Source: Stutzerimonas azotifigens DSM 17556
GTDB lineage: Bacteria; Pseudomonadota; Gammaproteobacteria; Pseudomonadales; Pseudomonadaceae
Length of the DNA: 64,000 bases
NCBI RefSeq assembly: GCF_000425625.1
Contig: NZ_AUDU01000018.1
Span: 62,001-126,000, forward strand
Direction of reading: 5' to 3'
Numbering within the stretch: position 1 is the stretch's first letter; the number at the start of each line of letters is the position of its first letter. Shown here in pieces: positions 50,479-59,560 of the stretch. A program made the position numbers and the translations under genes. The notes under the pieces were generated by a model that made no database searches, was not told the origin of the DNA, and worked only from the letters and a program-made list of their open reading frames with translations.

Positions 50479-51186
50479 TCAGCTTCCCCCGGCCGCTTCC
50501 AGCATCCAGTCGAGCCCCATGCGCACGTGCTCGGCGGCGCTGTCGACCAGCGGCAGCGGGCTGGACGCTCCGTCCAGCAGCAGGCCGATCTCGGTACAGC
50601 CGAGAATCGCCGCCTCGGCGCCGGCCTTCCGGCCGCGAGCGAGCACCTCGAGATAGAAGGCGCGCGCCGCCTCGGTGAAGCGCCCGAGGCACAGTTCCTG
50701 GAAGATCACCCTGTCGATTTCCGCCCGCGCCTTCGTCTCCGGCACCAGGACCTCGATGCCGTGGCGCCGGTGCAGGTAATCGCGCAGGAAGGCCTCGCGC
50801 ATGGTGAAGCCGGTGCCGAGCAGCAGCGCGCGGCGCCAGCCGTCGGCGGCCAGCGCCCGACCGATCGCGTCGCCGATGTGCAGCAGCGGAATGCGCGTGC
50901 CGGCGGCGATCGTCGGCGCGACCTTGTGCATGGTGTTGGTGGCCAGCAGCAGCGCGCCGGCCCCGGCCCGCTCGAGCCCGCCGGCGGCCGCGGCCAGTTG
51001 CCGACCGGCCGCGTCCCACTCGCCCGCCCGCTGCTGCGCGGCGATTGCGGCGAAATCCACCGAATGCAGGACCAGCGGTGCGGAATGCAGGCCACCGCAA
51101 CGCTGTCTGATGCCTTCGTTGAGCAGCCGGTAGTAGAGCGCCGTCGACTCCCAGCTCATGCCGCCGAGTATGCCCAGTGTTCTCAT
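50479..51186 (-). CDS. Aspartate/glutamate racemase family protein
   Basis: This 235-residue protein starts MRTLGILGGMSWESTALYYR, typical of the YgeA/RacX branch. The two active-site motifs are LLATNTMHKV (Thr in place of the first Cys) and AILGCTEIGLLLD (second Cys present). A Thr/Cys pair is reported for the E. coli L-Asp/Glu-type racemase, so a similar specificity is possible. GGGAGG precedes the ATG. Confidence 0.88.
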   Translation of the reverse strand: MRTLGILGGMSWESTALYYRLLNEGIRQRCGGLHSAPLVLHSVDFAAIAAQQRAGEWDAAGRQLAAAAGGLERAGAGALLLATNTMHKVAPTIAAGTRIPLLHIGDAIGRALAADGWRRALLLGTGFTMREAFLRDYLHRRHGIEVLVPETKARAEIDRVIFQELCLGRFTEAARAFYLEVLARGRKAGAEAAILGCTEIGLLLDGASSPLPLVDSAAEHVRMGLDWMLEAAGGS

Positions 51187-51386
51187 TGCCGCCTCCCGTT
51201 TCGCCAGACCACAGCCTGGCCCGGACGGACGCGGATGACGCAGTACAGTCAGGGACAGGCTTGGCGGTACAGTCCGCCTAATAACCGTTTGGAATAGAAA
51301 CCGCATTAAACGATTCTGGACTCTCTAAGAGGCCCTCACTATCGTGCCTCGCTGATTTTCCACCGCCTGCCTCATCAGGATGCTCC

Positions 51387-53177
51387 ATGACCGGCGATCT
51401 GCTGCCCTTGCTGTTCCTTTCGGCCTTGCTGGTCTGGGTACTCGCCTCCTTCGTACGGGAAAAGTGGAGCCCCGACGTGGTAGCGGGCATCGCCGTCGCG
51501 GTGCTGCTGGCGACCCAGCTGCTCGAGCCGGCCGACGTGCTCGGCGTGCTGTCGAACTCGGCGCCGGTCACCATCGCCTGCATGTTCGTCATCTCCGCGG
51601 CGCTGGAGCGCACCGGCTGCATCGATGCGCTCGGCAACTGGCTCGGAGGCCTGGTCGGCACCAGCCCGACCCGCGTGCTGGTCGGGCTGACCGTCACCGC
51701 GCTGGCGATCTCGGCCTTCCTCAACAACACACCGGTGGTGGCGATCCTCACGCCGGTGGCCATTTCGCTGGCCAAACGCGCCGGCACGCAGCCGTCCAAG
51801 CTGCTGATCCCGCTGTCCTACGCGACCATCCTCGGCGGCACACTCACCGTCATCGGCACTTCCACCAACATCCTCGTCGACGGGGTGGCACGCAAGGCCG
51901 GGCTGGCGCCCTTCGGCATCTTCGAGATCACCGGCGCCGGGCTGATCCTCGCCGCCGCCGGCATGGCCTACATGCTCACCGTCGGCAAGCGCCTGCTGCC
52001 CGAGCGCGACACCCTGTCCAAGCAGCTGCGCCCGGACCTGGGCCGCACTTTCATGACCGAGCTGCTGGTGCCGCACGACTCGCCGGTGATCGGCAAGACC
52101 CTGGCCGAGGCCAACCTCAACGGCGGCAGCGGCCTGCAGGTGCTCAAGCTGTTTCGCGAGGACCGCCAGTTCAGCGCGCCGGCGCACGACACCACCCTGG
52201 CCGCCGGCGACCTGCTGGTGCTGCACGGGCAGGTCAAGGACGTGGTCGAGCTGCGCGAGAGCGGCTACCTGACCTTCAACCGCAACGAGGCCTTCGAGAC
52301 CATCTCCAGCCACGACGTGATCCTGGTCGAGGCCATCGTCGGGCGGAACTCCCGTTACTGCCACCGTCCCATGCGCGACCTCGACCTGACCGCGCGCTAC
52401 GGCATCGCCGTGCTCGCCGTGCACCGCCAGGACGAAAGCATCCAGGGCAACCTCGACGACTTCGAGCTGCAGTTCGGCGACGTCATGCTGGTGGAAGGCA
52501 CCCCGGCGCAGATCAAGCGCTTCGCCGACAACGGCGAGCTGATCAGCCTGAATACCGTGCAGGAGCGCGCCTACCGCCGCGACAAGGCACCGATCGCCCT
52601 GATCTCCGCGGCGGCGGTGATGCTGCTGGCGGCAATCGGCCTGATGCCCATCGAGGGCCTGGCGATCATCGGCGCTGTAGTGGTGCTGGCCACCCGCTGC
52701 CTCGACGTCGAGGACGCCTACAAGGCGGTGGACTGGAAGATCCTCACGCTGATCTTCGGCATGCTGGCGATCAGCATCGCCATGGACCGGGTCGGGCTGG
52801 TCCGGCTGATCGTCGAGCAGACGATGGGCGCGCTGCCCTGGGCCGGGCCGCTGCTCATGCTGTCGTTCATCTACCTGTTCACCTCGGTGCTGACCGAGCT
52901 GCTGTCGAACAACGCGGTGGCCGTGCTGGTCACGCCGATCGCCATCGGCCTGGCCCAGCAGCTCGGCGTCGACCCGCGCGCCTTCGTGGTCGCGGTGATG
53001 TTCGCCGCCAGCGCCAGCTTCGCCACGCCGATCGGCTACCAGACCAACACCTTCGTCTACAACGCCGGCGGCTACCGCTTCGCCGACTTCCTCAAGGTCG
53101 GCATCCCGCTGAACCTGCTGCTGTGGCTGGTGGCCACCCTGGTGCTGCCGCTGTTCTGGCCGCTGACGCCGGTCTGA
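51387..53177 (+). CDS. SLC13-family anion permease with RCK-C domains
   Basis: This 596-residue protein has about 11 membrane segments in two halves separated by a cytosolic region (about 205-400) with two TrkA-C-like repeats (VLKLFREDRQFSAPAHDTTL ... GDLLVLHG, and VLAVHRQDESIQGNL ... GDVMLVEG). Family motifs are FLNNTPVVAILTPVA, GTSTNILV and LSNNAVAVLVTP. Relatives carry sulfate or dicarboxylates; the substrate is undefined here. AGGA precedes the ATG. Confidence 0.9.
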   Translation: MTGDLLPLLFLSALLVWVLASFVREKWSPDVVAGIAVAVLLATQLLEPADVLGVLSNSAPVTIACMFVISAALERTGCIDALGNWLGGLVGTSPTRVLVGLTVTALAISAFLNNTPVVAILTPVAISLAKRAGTQPSKLLIPLSYATILGGTLTVIGTSTNILVDGVARKAGLAPFGIFEITGAGLILAAAGMAYMLTVGKRLLPERDTLSKQLRPDLGRTFMTELLVPHDSPVIGKTLAEANLNGGSGLQVLKLFREDRQFSAPAHDTTLAAGDLLVLHGQVKDVVELRESGYLTFNRNEAFETISSHDVILVEAIVGRNSRYCHRPMRDLDLTARYGIAVLAVHRQDESIQGNLDDFELQFGDVMLVEGTPAQIKRFADNGELISLNTVQERAYRRDKAPIALISAAAVMLLAAIGLMPIEGLAIIGAVVVLATRCLDVEDAYKAVDWKILTLIFGMLAISIAMDRVGLVRLIVEQTMGALPWAGPLLMLSFIYLFTSVLTELLSNNAVAVLVTPIAIGLAQQLGVDPRAFVVAVMFAASASFATPIGYQTNTFVYNAGGYRFADFLKVGIPLNLLLWLVATLVLPLFWPLTPV

Positions 53178-53246
53178 CCGGGCGGGCTTGATATCCGCCG
53201 GGCGGACGGCCAGATTGCGGGAAAGTCGTCCCACGGAGTCCCGACC

Positions 53247-53687
53247 ATGACCGACCCGCTGCTCGTCCCCTGCGCCCAGTGCGCGGGCCTCAACCGTATC
53301 CCGGCCGAGCGCCTGCAGGATCGCCCGCGCTGCGGGCGCTGCAAGGGCGAAGTGCTGCCGGCGCATCCCTTCGCCCTCGAGCAGTCGGCCTTCAGCGCCC
53401 AGCTCAAGGGCGACCTGCCCCTGCTGGTAGACGTCTGGGCCAGCTGGTGCGGCCCCTGCCGCGCGTTCGCCCCGACATTCGAACAGGCCGCCGCGCGCCT
53501 GCAGGGCCGCTGCCGGCTGGCCAAGCTCGACAGCGAAGCCAACCCGCAGCTGGCGACGCGCCTGGGCATCCGCTCGATTCCCAGCCTGCTGCTGTTCCGC
53601 AACGGGGTGGAAATCGGCCGGCAGAGCGGCGCTCTGCCCCTGCCGCAACTGCTCGCCTGGCTGGCGCAGCAGGGCATCGCGGCCTGA
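53247..53687 (+). CDS. trxC: Thioredoxin 2 (TrxC)
   Basis: This 146-residue redox protein has an N-terminal zinc-binding part (CAQC and CGRC, residues 9-32) followed by a thioredoxin domain with active site WCGPC (about residue 67). Both parts are diagnostic of TrxC, which reduces protein disulfides in the cytosol under oxidative stress. Single gene, followed by a repeat-rich gap. Confidence 0.95.
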   Translation: MTDPLLVPCAQCAGLNRIPAERLQDRPRCGRCKGEVLPAHPFALEQSAFSAQLKGDLPLLVDVWASWCGPCRAFAPTFEQAAARLQGRCRLAKLDSEANPQLATRLGIRSIPSLLLFRNGVEIGRQSGALPLPQLLAWLAQQGIAA

Positions 53688-53786
53688 GGGCGGCATGGGC
53701 CGCAGGGTGGGGAAACGGCGAAGCCTTTCCCACGCGGGAGAGGTCGCCGGTGCAAATGGCCAGGTTCGATTCCGAAAGACAAACGC

Positions 53787-53816
53787 GTGGATAAGCCGCT
53801 GCGCGGCGTTATCCAC
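53787..53816. repeat. REP-like inverted repeat
   Basis: GTGGATAA, 14 GC-rich bases, TTATCCAC: a perfect 8-bp inverted repeat whose inner bases (CCGCTGCGCGGCG) also pair. This is a common pseudomonad intergenic palindrome. Confidence 0.7.
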
Positions 53817-53975
53817 CCTACGATGGGTGCAGCTGCGGATCGCCGCCCGGCCCAAGAGAAAGTAACCAAGAGAACGACTCCCGGCATCTGGGTCCGGGGG
53901 CCGTCACGACGGGGAACGGAATCCAGGCCAGGGATGCACTCTTGGTGGGCTGAAGCCCACCCTACTGCTGTCAAG

Positions 53976-54075
53976 GACTGAAAAGCGTCGCCCGGGGCGG
54001 GCCTTCCACAACAGCAGCCGGTGCATGCCGAACCCCGTGGGAGGCGCCCTCGCGGCGATGCAGGCCGGCAGGCCT
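53976..54075. repeat. Inverted, shortened copy of the dispersed repeat
   Basis: Read on the minus strand, this segment runs CCTGCATCGCCGCGAGGGCG ... GGAAGGCCCGCCCCGGGCGA ... CTTTTCAGTCC, aligning to both ends of the copy near 9500-9645 but lacking about 60 middle bases. Confidence 0.65.
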
Positions 54076-54243
54076 GCCAAGGACTGAAAGCATTCCCCCG
54101 GTCGGCCCCCCACTGGTCCAGTGCCGAAAAGCGTTACGGCTCTCGGCAGAGGCATGCCGCCTCCACCGAAGAAAAAGCCGACTTCGACAACCCTTTACAC
54201 AAAAAGTGCCATCAAAAAGCCATGACCTCTTGTCCGGATTTTT

Positions 54244-54282
54244 CAGGCAACGTTTGCCTGGCGTCAGAACCGCCTAGATAAT
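54244..54282 (+). promoter_or_regulatory. Promoter with overlapping palindrome for the aryl-polyene operon
   Basis: -35 TTGCCT (54254-54259) and -10 GATAAT (54277-54282) are 17 bases apart. The -35 is the right arm of a perfect inverted repeat CAGGCAA-CGT-TTGCCTG (54244-54260), a position suited to a repressor. The leader to the first gene is about 88 bases. Confidence 0.6.
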
Positions 54283-54376
54283 GCCGGCACCTTCTGGCAG
54301 CAGGCCGGATGCTTGTGGGGCAAGGACGTCGTCACGCCCGTTGAGAATGGCTCATCCGGAGCGCTGAGAGTCAAGC

Positions 54377-55096
54377 ATGGTTGAATTCAACATCGAGCGG
54401 TGGCAGGCATGGGCACCGGGACTGGAGTGTCCCGCATCCTGGTCACGCTGGGCCGCGGCCCCCTGGCCGCTGGAGCCGGCCGACGCCCAGCCCGCCGTCG
54501 ACTTCCTGCCGGCCATGCAGCGCCGCCGCCTGAGCCGCCTGGCGCGCATGGCCTTCGCCGTGGCGGCCCCGCTGGCCGACGGCCGCCCGCCGATGCCGCT
54601 GGTGTACGTCTCGCGGCACGGCGAAACCCCTCGCAACTACGCGCTGCTCGCCGAACTGGCGCGCGAGGAGCCGCTCTCCCCGACCCAGTTCAGCCTCTCG
54701 GTGCACAACGCCTTCATCGGCCTCTGGTCGATCCTGCGCGGCGACCCCAGCGAGATGACCGCGCTCGCCGGCGAAGGCGACGGCCTCGAGCATGCGGTGC
54801 TGGAAGCCGCGATGCTGCTGGCCGAGGGCGCCCCGGCGGTGCTGCTGGTGGTCGCCGAGGACCAGCCGCCGGCCATCTATGGTCCCTGGATCGACGACGT
54901 GCCCTGCCCCTACGCGGTCGCCCTGTTGCTGACCCCGGGGCAGGACTGGCGGCTGGCCCTGGAGCCACCCAGCGCAGACGCCGAGCCGAGCGCCAGGCCG
55001 CATGCCCTGGAGCTGGTGCGCGCGCTGGCGCTCGAACATCCTCAGATTCGTCACTCGTGGAAGAGCCGCCAATGGAACTGGCAACGGACGCACTGA
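54377..55096 (+). CDS. Beta-ketoacyl synthase chain-length-factor-like protein (ApeC type)
   Basis: This 239-residue protein has an N-terminal half of ketosynthase fold without an active-site Cys: AVDFLPAMQRRRLSRLARMA, VYVSRHGETPRNYALLAELA, PLSPTQFSLSVHNAFIGLWS. It corresponds to the chain-length factor of aryl-polyene clusters, which pairs with a ketosynthase to set polyene length. It is the first gene of the operon. GAGAG lies before the ATG. The partner ketosynthase is not in the window. Confidence 0.85.
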   Translation: MVEFNIERWQAWAPGLECPASWSRWAAAPWPLEPADAQPAVDFLPAMQRRRLSRLARMAFAVAAPLADGRPPMPLVYVSRHGETPRNYALLAELAREEPLSPTQFSLSVHNAFIGLWSILRGDPSEMTALAGEGDGLEHAVLEAAMLLAEGAPAVLLVVAEDQPPAIYGPWIDDVPCPYAVALLLTPGQDWRLALEPPSADAEPSARPHALELVRALALEHPQIRHSWKSRQWNWQRTH

Positions 55097-55881
55097 ATTC
55101 CCGCCCCGGCCCCCCCTGGCTCTGGCGCCTGGTCGCCACCGGCCTGTCGTTCCTGCTGTTCGGGCTCGGCGGCCTGTGCCTGCGCCTGCTGATCTTCCCG
55201 CTGCTGGCGCTGCTGCCCGGCGACGCCACGACCCGCCGCCGGCGTGCCCGCGCCACGGTCAGCCGTCTGTTCTGGTGCTTCGTGCAGTTCATGTACCGCG
55301 CCGGCGTAATGACCTATCAGGTGGAACACGCCGAGCGTCTGGGCCGCCCCGGGCAGTTGGTGATCGCCAACCATCCCTCGCTGATCGACGTGGTGGTGCT
55401 GATCGGCCTGATCCGCGACGCCAACTGCGTGGTCAAGCAGAGCCTGTGGGACAACCCCTTCACCCGCGGCCCGATCCGCGGCGCCCGGTACATCAGCAAC
55501 AGCGGCAGCGCCGACATGCTCGACGAGGCCGCCGCGGCGCTGCGTGAAGGCCAGACGCTGATCGTCTTCCCCGAGGGGACGCGCACCACGCCCGGCGAGC
55601 CCCCGCGCTTTCACCGCGGCGCCGCGGCCATCGCCCTGCGCGGCGCGCAGGTGGTGACGCCGGTGGTGATCAGCGTGACGCCGACCACCCTGACCAAGGC
55701 CGAGCCCTGGTACCGCATTCCGTCGCGACGCTTCCACTTCCACCTGCGGGTCGGCGAAGACATCGACCCGCAGGCCTTCGCCGCCCGCGGAACGGCACCG
55801 ATCGCCTCGCGGCAGCTGAACGAACATTTGCACCGACACTTCATAAAGGAGCTCGCACTGGATGAGCCGACTGCAGCTTGA
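55072..55881 (+). CDS. Lysophospholipid acyltransferase family protein (APE cluster)
   Basis: This 269-residue membrane-bound acyltransferase of the PlsC fold has an N-terminal membrane segment, IANHPSLIDVVVL (HX4D, about residue 99) and IVFPEGTRTTPGEPPRF. It probably attaches an acyl or polyene chain to a lipid anchor. It overlaps the chain-length-factor gene by 25 bases and the first ACP gene by 20, so translation is coupled. Confidence 0.87.
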   Translation: MELATDALNSRPGPPWLWRLVATGLSFLLFGLGGLCLRLLIFPLLALLPGDATTRRRRARATVSRLFWCFVQFMYRAGVMTYQVEHAERLGRPGQLVIANHPSLIDVVVLIGLIRDANCVVKQSLWDNPFTRGPIRGARYISNSGSADMLDEAAAALREGQTLIVFPEGTRTTPGEPPRFHRGAAAIALRGAQVVTPVVISVTPTTLTKAEPWYRIPSRRFHFHLRVGEDIDPQAFAARGTAPIASRQLNEHLHRHFIKELALDEPTAA

Positions 55882-56128
55882 AATCAAGCAACTGATCATC
55901 GACGCGCTGGGGCTGGAAGACATCGCACCGGAGGACATCGTGGCCGACGAGCCGCTGTTCGGCGACGGCCTCGGGCTCGACTCGGTGGACGCGCTGGAGC
56001 TCGGCCTGGCGATCCAGAAGCGCTTCGGCATCAGAATCGACGCCGAGGCCAAGGACACCCGCAAGCATTTCGCCAACGTCGACAGCCTGACCGCCTTCGT
56101 CGAGGCCAACCGGCCCGCGGTCGCCTGA
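55862..56128 (+). CDS. Acyl carrier protein 1 (ApeE-like)
   Basis: The 88-residue ACP has the phosphopantetheine-attachment Ser in GLGLDSVDALELGLAIQKRF (about residue 41). Aryl-polyene clusters use two distinct ACPs, of which this is the first. Confidence 0.9.
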   Translation: MSRLQLEIKQLIIDALGLEDIAPEDIVADEPLFGDGLGLDSVDALELGLAIQKRFGIRIDAEAKDTRKHFANVDSLTAFVEANRPAVA

Positions 56129-56137
56129 GGAGGGAAC

Positions 56138-56395
56138 ATGGACAGCCGCAACGAGATTTTCGAGACCCTGCGCGAGGCGCTGGTCGAGCTGTTCGAGCTG
56201 GAGCCCGAGCGCATCAGCCTGGACGCCAACCTCTACGAAGACCTGGAGATCGACAGCATCGACGCGGTCGACCTGATCGACCACCTCAAGCGCCAGACCG
56301 GCAAGAAGATCGCCGCCGAGGATTTCAAGTCGGTGCGCACCGTGTCCGACGTGGTCGAAGCCGTCCATCGGCTGACCCATCCAGAAACGGCCTGA
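56138..56395 (+). CDS. Acyl carrier protein 2 (ApeF-like)
   Basis: The 85-residue ACP has its attachment Ser in LYEDLEIDSIDAVDLIDHLK (about residue 38). It follows the first ACP by 9 bases, with AGGAGG ahead of its ATG. Confidence 0.9.
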   Translation: MDSRNEIFETLREALVELFELEPERISLDANLYEDLEIDSIDAVDLIDHLKRQTGKKIAAEDFKSVRTVSDVVEAVHRLTHPETA

Positions 56396-56469
56396 GCCGC
56401 CGATAACCCGGCAGCCCCGCCGCCGCCCGGCGCATGGACCGGTCGGCAGGCGCCCTGCGTGGAACCGAG

Positions 56470-57048
56470 ATGAACGCAACCCACCCCGGGGCCAGGACGC
56501 CCTGGCGCCGCCTGACCGGCGCGGCCTTGCTGGCCGCCGGCCTCGCCTACCCCTTCGCCGTCTACTTCGGCGCCGCCGCGCTGTCGCCGCGCGTATTCGC
56601 GCTGCTGCTCGGCGCGCTCTGGCTCGCCCGCGCGCTGCTCGGCGTGCGCTCGCCGGGCGGGCGCTGGGCGGCACTGGCGGCGCTCGGCTTCTGCCTGGCA
56701 CTCGGCCTGGCCGACGACCCGACGCTGCTGCGCGGCTATCCGGTGGCGATCAGCCTGGCGCTGCTCGGCCTGTTCGCTGCCAGCCTGGTCAGCGGGACGC
56801 CGGTGGTCGAGCGCCTGGCGCGCCTGCAGGAGCCGGAGCTGTCCCCCGCAGCGGTGCGCTACACGCGCAAGGTGACCTGGCTCTGGGTCGGCTTCTTCGC
56901 CTTCAACGCCGTGGTCGCCGGCGCCCTCGCGCTCTGGGCGCCGCTGGCCTGGTGGACGCTCTACACCGGGCTGATCGCCTACCTGCTGATGGGCCTGCTG
57001 TTCGCCGGCGAGTGGCTGGTGCGCCAGCGCGTGAGGGCCCGCGCATGA
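56470..57048 (+). CDS. COG4648 membrane protein of APE cluster (ApeG-like)
   Basis: The 192-residue protein has about five hydrophobic segments and family text YPFAVYFGAAALSPRVFAL, ELSPAAVRYTRKVTWLWVGF and YLLMGLLFAGEWLVRQRV. It is constantly found in aryl-polyene clusters, but its function is unknown. It overlaps the ligase gene as ATGA. The start at 56470 has GGAACCGAG before it; an ATG 12 codons earlier is possible. Confidence 0.83.
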   Translation: MNATHPGARTPWRRLTGAALLAAGLAYPFAVYFGAAALSPRVFALLLGALWLARALLGVRSPGGRWAALAALGFCLALGLADDPTLLRGYPVAISLALLGLFAASLVSGTPVVERLARLQEPELSPAAVRYTRKVTWLWVGFFAFNAVVAGALALWAPLAWWTLYTGLIAYLLMGLLFAGEWLVRQRVRARA

Positions 57049-58715
57049 ACTGGACGCCGCTGCAGGAGCTGCTGCTCGAAGCGCCCGCCGACGCGCTCGC
57101 GGCCCTGCCCGAACTGACCCGCGACCGGCTGCGCGAACGCGCCCTGGCGCTCGCCGGTGCGCTCCAGGCCCGCCGCATCACACGGCTGGCGGTGCACCTG
57201 GACGATGCCGGCGACCTGGCCATCGCCCTGCTCGGCGCCTGGCGGGCGGGCGTGCGCGTGCTGCTGCCGGCGGATCTGCGGCCAGCCAGCCGGCAGCGCC
57301 TGGCGCAGCACGTCGACGCCTGGCTCAGCGATGCCGCCGGCGACCTGCGAATCACCGATCTGCAAGGAAATCCGCTGCCAGCCGCCGCGCTCGATCTCGA
57401 CTTCGAGGGCCTGGTGCTCTGCACCTCGGGCTCCACCGGGGCGCCCAAGCTGATCGCCAAGCAGCTGCGCCAGCTGGCCAACGAGGTGGCCACCCTGGAA
57501 GCGCTCTGGGGCGCCGAACTGGGCAGCGCCTGCGTGATCGGCAGCGTCTCGGCGCAACACATCTACGGCCTGCTGTTCCGCGTGCTCTGGCCGCTCTGCG
57601 CCGGGCGCCCGTTCCTGCGCCAGGCACAGCCGTTCCCCGAGGACCTGCAGCAGGCGAGCCTGGTCCGGCCGGCGTTCTGCTGGGTGGCCAGCCCGGCGCT
57701 GCTCAAGCGCATGGGCGACAACCTCGACTGGCCGGCGCTGAGCGCCGTGCGCCGGGTGTTCTCCTCCGGCGGCCCGTTGCCGGATGACGCCGCGCGACAG
57801 CTCGAGCGGCGTCTCGGCCAGGCGCCGACACAGATCTACGGCAGCTCGGAGACCGGCGGCGTGGCCTGGCGCCAGGCCGACGACTACTGGCAGCCCTTCG
57901 CCGGCGTCGAGCTGAGCCAGGATGCCGAGGGCGCGCTGCGCATCGCCTCGCCCTGCCTGCCCAACGGCCATGTCGAACAGACCGCCGATGCCGCCGAGCT
58001 GCAGAGTGATGGCCGCTTCCGCCTGCTCGGCCGCCTCGACCGCATCGTCAAGCTGGAAGAAAAGCGCATCTCGCTGCCGATGCTGGAGCAGGCGCTGGCC
58101 GGCCATGCCTTCGTCAGCGAAGCGCGGCTCGGCGTCATCCAGGACAACCGCGCCTACCTCGGCGCGCTGGTGGCGCTCAGTGCCGAGGGCTTGCACGCGC
58201 TGCGCAACGGCGGCCGCCGGGCACTGATCCAGGCGCTGCGCCAGCACCTCGGCCGCTACTGCGAGGCGCTGGCGCTGCCGCGCCGCTGGCGGCTGCTGCT
58301 CGAACTGCCCGGCAACGCCCAGGGCAAGCTGCCGCAGACCGAGGTCGACGCCCTGCTGCAGGCGCCACGCACGCTCGGCCCGGACTGCCTGAAGCGGCAT
58401 CCCGACGACGCCGGCGGCTGGCTGCTGGAGCTGCGCGTGCCGCCGGACCTCGCGCATTTCGGCGGGCACTTTCCGGCCACGCCGGTACTGCCGGGTGTCG
58501 TCCAGATCGACTGGGCGCTGGGCCTGGCACGTGAATTGATGGATTTGCCGTCGCGTTTCCGGGGCATGGAGGTGCTGAAGTTCCAGCAGCTCGCCCGCCC
58601 CGGCGACCGGCTGGCGCTTGCCCTGCGCTACGACCAGGCGCGCGGCAAGCTCTATTTCGCCTACCGCAATGGCGAAACGCCCTGTTCTTCAGGGCGCATT
58701 TTACTGGGGGAGTAG
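57045..58715 (+). CDS. Fused aryl/acyl ligase and hotdog dehydratase (ApeH-ApeI)
   Basis: The 556-residue protein joins two APE enzymes. Residues about 1-440 are an AMP-forming ligase with [34 protein letters not shown] and [17 protein letters not shown], able to load an aryl starter onto ACP. Residues about 450-556 are FabA/FabZ-like: [20 protein letters not shown] (about residue 470), consistent with dehydration of 3-hydroxyacyl-ACP. In the E. coli cluster these are separate genes; the fusion is judged from the uninterrupted frame. Confidence 0.88.
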   Translation: MNWTPLQELLLEAPADALAALPELTRDRLRERALALAGALQARRITRLAVHLDDAGDLAIALLGAWRAGVRVLLPADLRPASRQRLAQHVDAWLSDAAGDLRITDLQGNPLPAAALDLDFEGLVLCTSGSTGAPKLIAKQLRQLANEVATLEALWGAELGSACVIGSVSAQHIYGLLFRVLWPLCAGRPFLRQAQPFPEDLQQASLVRPAFCWVASPALLKRMGDNLDWPALSAVRRVFSSGGPLPDDAARQLERRLGQAPTQIYGSSETGGVAWRQADDYWQPFAGVELSQDAEGALRIASPCLPNGHVEQTADAAELQSDGRFRLLGRLDRIVKLEEKRISLPMLEQALAGHAFVSEARLGVIQDNRAYLGALVALSAEGLHALRNGGRRALIQALRQHLGRYCEALALPRRWRLLLELPGNAQGKLPQTEVDALLQAPRTLGPDCLKRHPDDAGGWLLELRVPPDLAHFGGHFPATPVLPGVVQIDWALGLARELMDLPSRFRGMEVLKFQQLARPGDRLALALRYDQARGKLYFAYRNGETPCSSGRILLGE

Positions 58716-58717
58716 TA

Positions 58718-59560
58718 ATGACCGAGTACAACGAAACGGCGCTTGCGCCAGCCACGGATGGTTCGAAGACCGATGCCGACCTGTCGGCTTCGCACGCCAG
58801 GGTACCGGCGGCCCATGAAGAGGACTGGTTCAAGCCGTGCGCGGTGATCCCGGTCTACAACCACGAACGCACGCTGCCCGAGGTGGTCGCGGTGCTGCTC
58901 GCCGAGGACCTGCCGTGCATCCTGGTCGACGACGGCTCGCACCCGGTCGCCGCCAAGGTGATCGACGCGCTTGCCGCGCAGCCTTCGGTGCACCTGGTGC
59001 GCCATGCCCATAACCGGGGCAAGGGCGGCGCCGTAGTCAGCGGCCTGCGCGAAGCCGCACGGCTGGGCTTTTCCCATGCCCTGCAGGTGGACGCCGACGG
59101 CCAGCACGACCTGAGCGCCGTGGGCCGCTTCCTCGACCGCGCCAGCCAGGCGCCCGACGCCGTGGTCTGCGGCTATCCGCAGTTCGACGCGAGCATCCCG
59201 GCCAGCCGCCGCTACGGCCGCTACCTGACCCAGGCCTGGGTCTGGATCAACACGCTGTCGATCTCGATCCGCGACTCCATGTGCGGCTTCCGCGTCTACC
59301 CGCTGGCCACCACCCTGGCGCTGACCGATTCGGTGCAGATGGGCTCGCGGATGGATTTCGACAGCGAGATCCTGGTGCGCATGCACTGGCAGGACCAGCC
59401 GATGGTCTGGCTGCCGACCCGCGTGCGTTATCCGGCCGATGGCGTGTCCCATTTCCGCCTGTGGCAGGACAACCTGCTGATCTCGGCGATGCACGCGCGG
59501 CTGTTCTTCGGCATGCTGGTGCGCGCCCCGGGCCTGATCTGGCGCCGTCTGCAGGGATGA
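58718..59560 (+). CDS. Family 2 glycosyltransferase (APE cluster)
   Basis: This 280-residue GT-A enzyme has CAVIPVYNHERTLPEVV, ILVDDGSHPV, LQVDADGQHDLSAV (DxD) and RDSMCGFRVYPL. It begins two bases after the ligase gene ends. In several aryl-polyene clusters a glycosyltransferase and an acyltransferase are one protein; here they are two genes overlapping by four bases. Confidence 0.9.
   Translation: MTEYNETALAPATDGSKTDADLSASHARVPAAHEEDWFKPCAVIPVYNHERTLPEVVAVLLAEDLPCILVDDGSHPVAAKVIDALAAQPSVHLVRHAHNRGKGGAVVSGLREAARLGFSHALQVDADGQHDLSAVGRFLDRASQAPDAVVCGYPQFDASIPASRRYGRYLTQAWVWINTLSISIRDSMCGFRVYPLATTLALTDSVQMGSRMDFDSEILVRMHWQDQPMVWLPTRVRYPADGVSHFRLWQDNLLISAMHARLFFGMLVRAPGLIWRRLQG

Larger units (their letters stand above)
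53688..54376. other. Repeat-rich intergenic region ahead of the pigment cluster
   Basis: These 689 bases hold no recognisable ORF. They contain an inverted repeat at 53787-53816, an inverted copy of the dispersed repeat at 53976-54075, an AT-richer stretch around 54175-54245, and the cluster promoter at 54244-54282. Confidence 0.6.
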
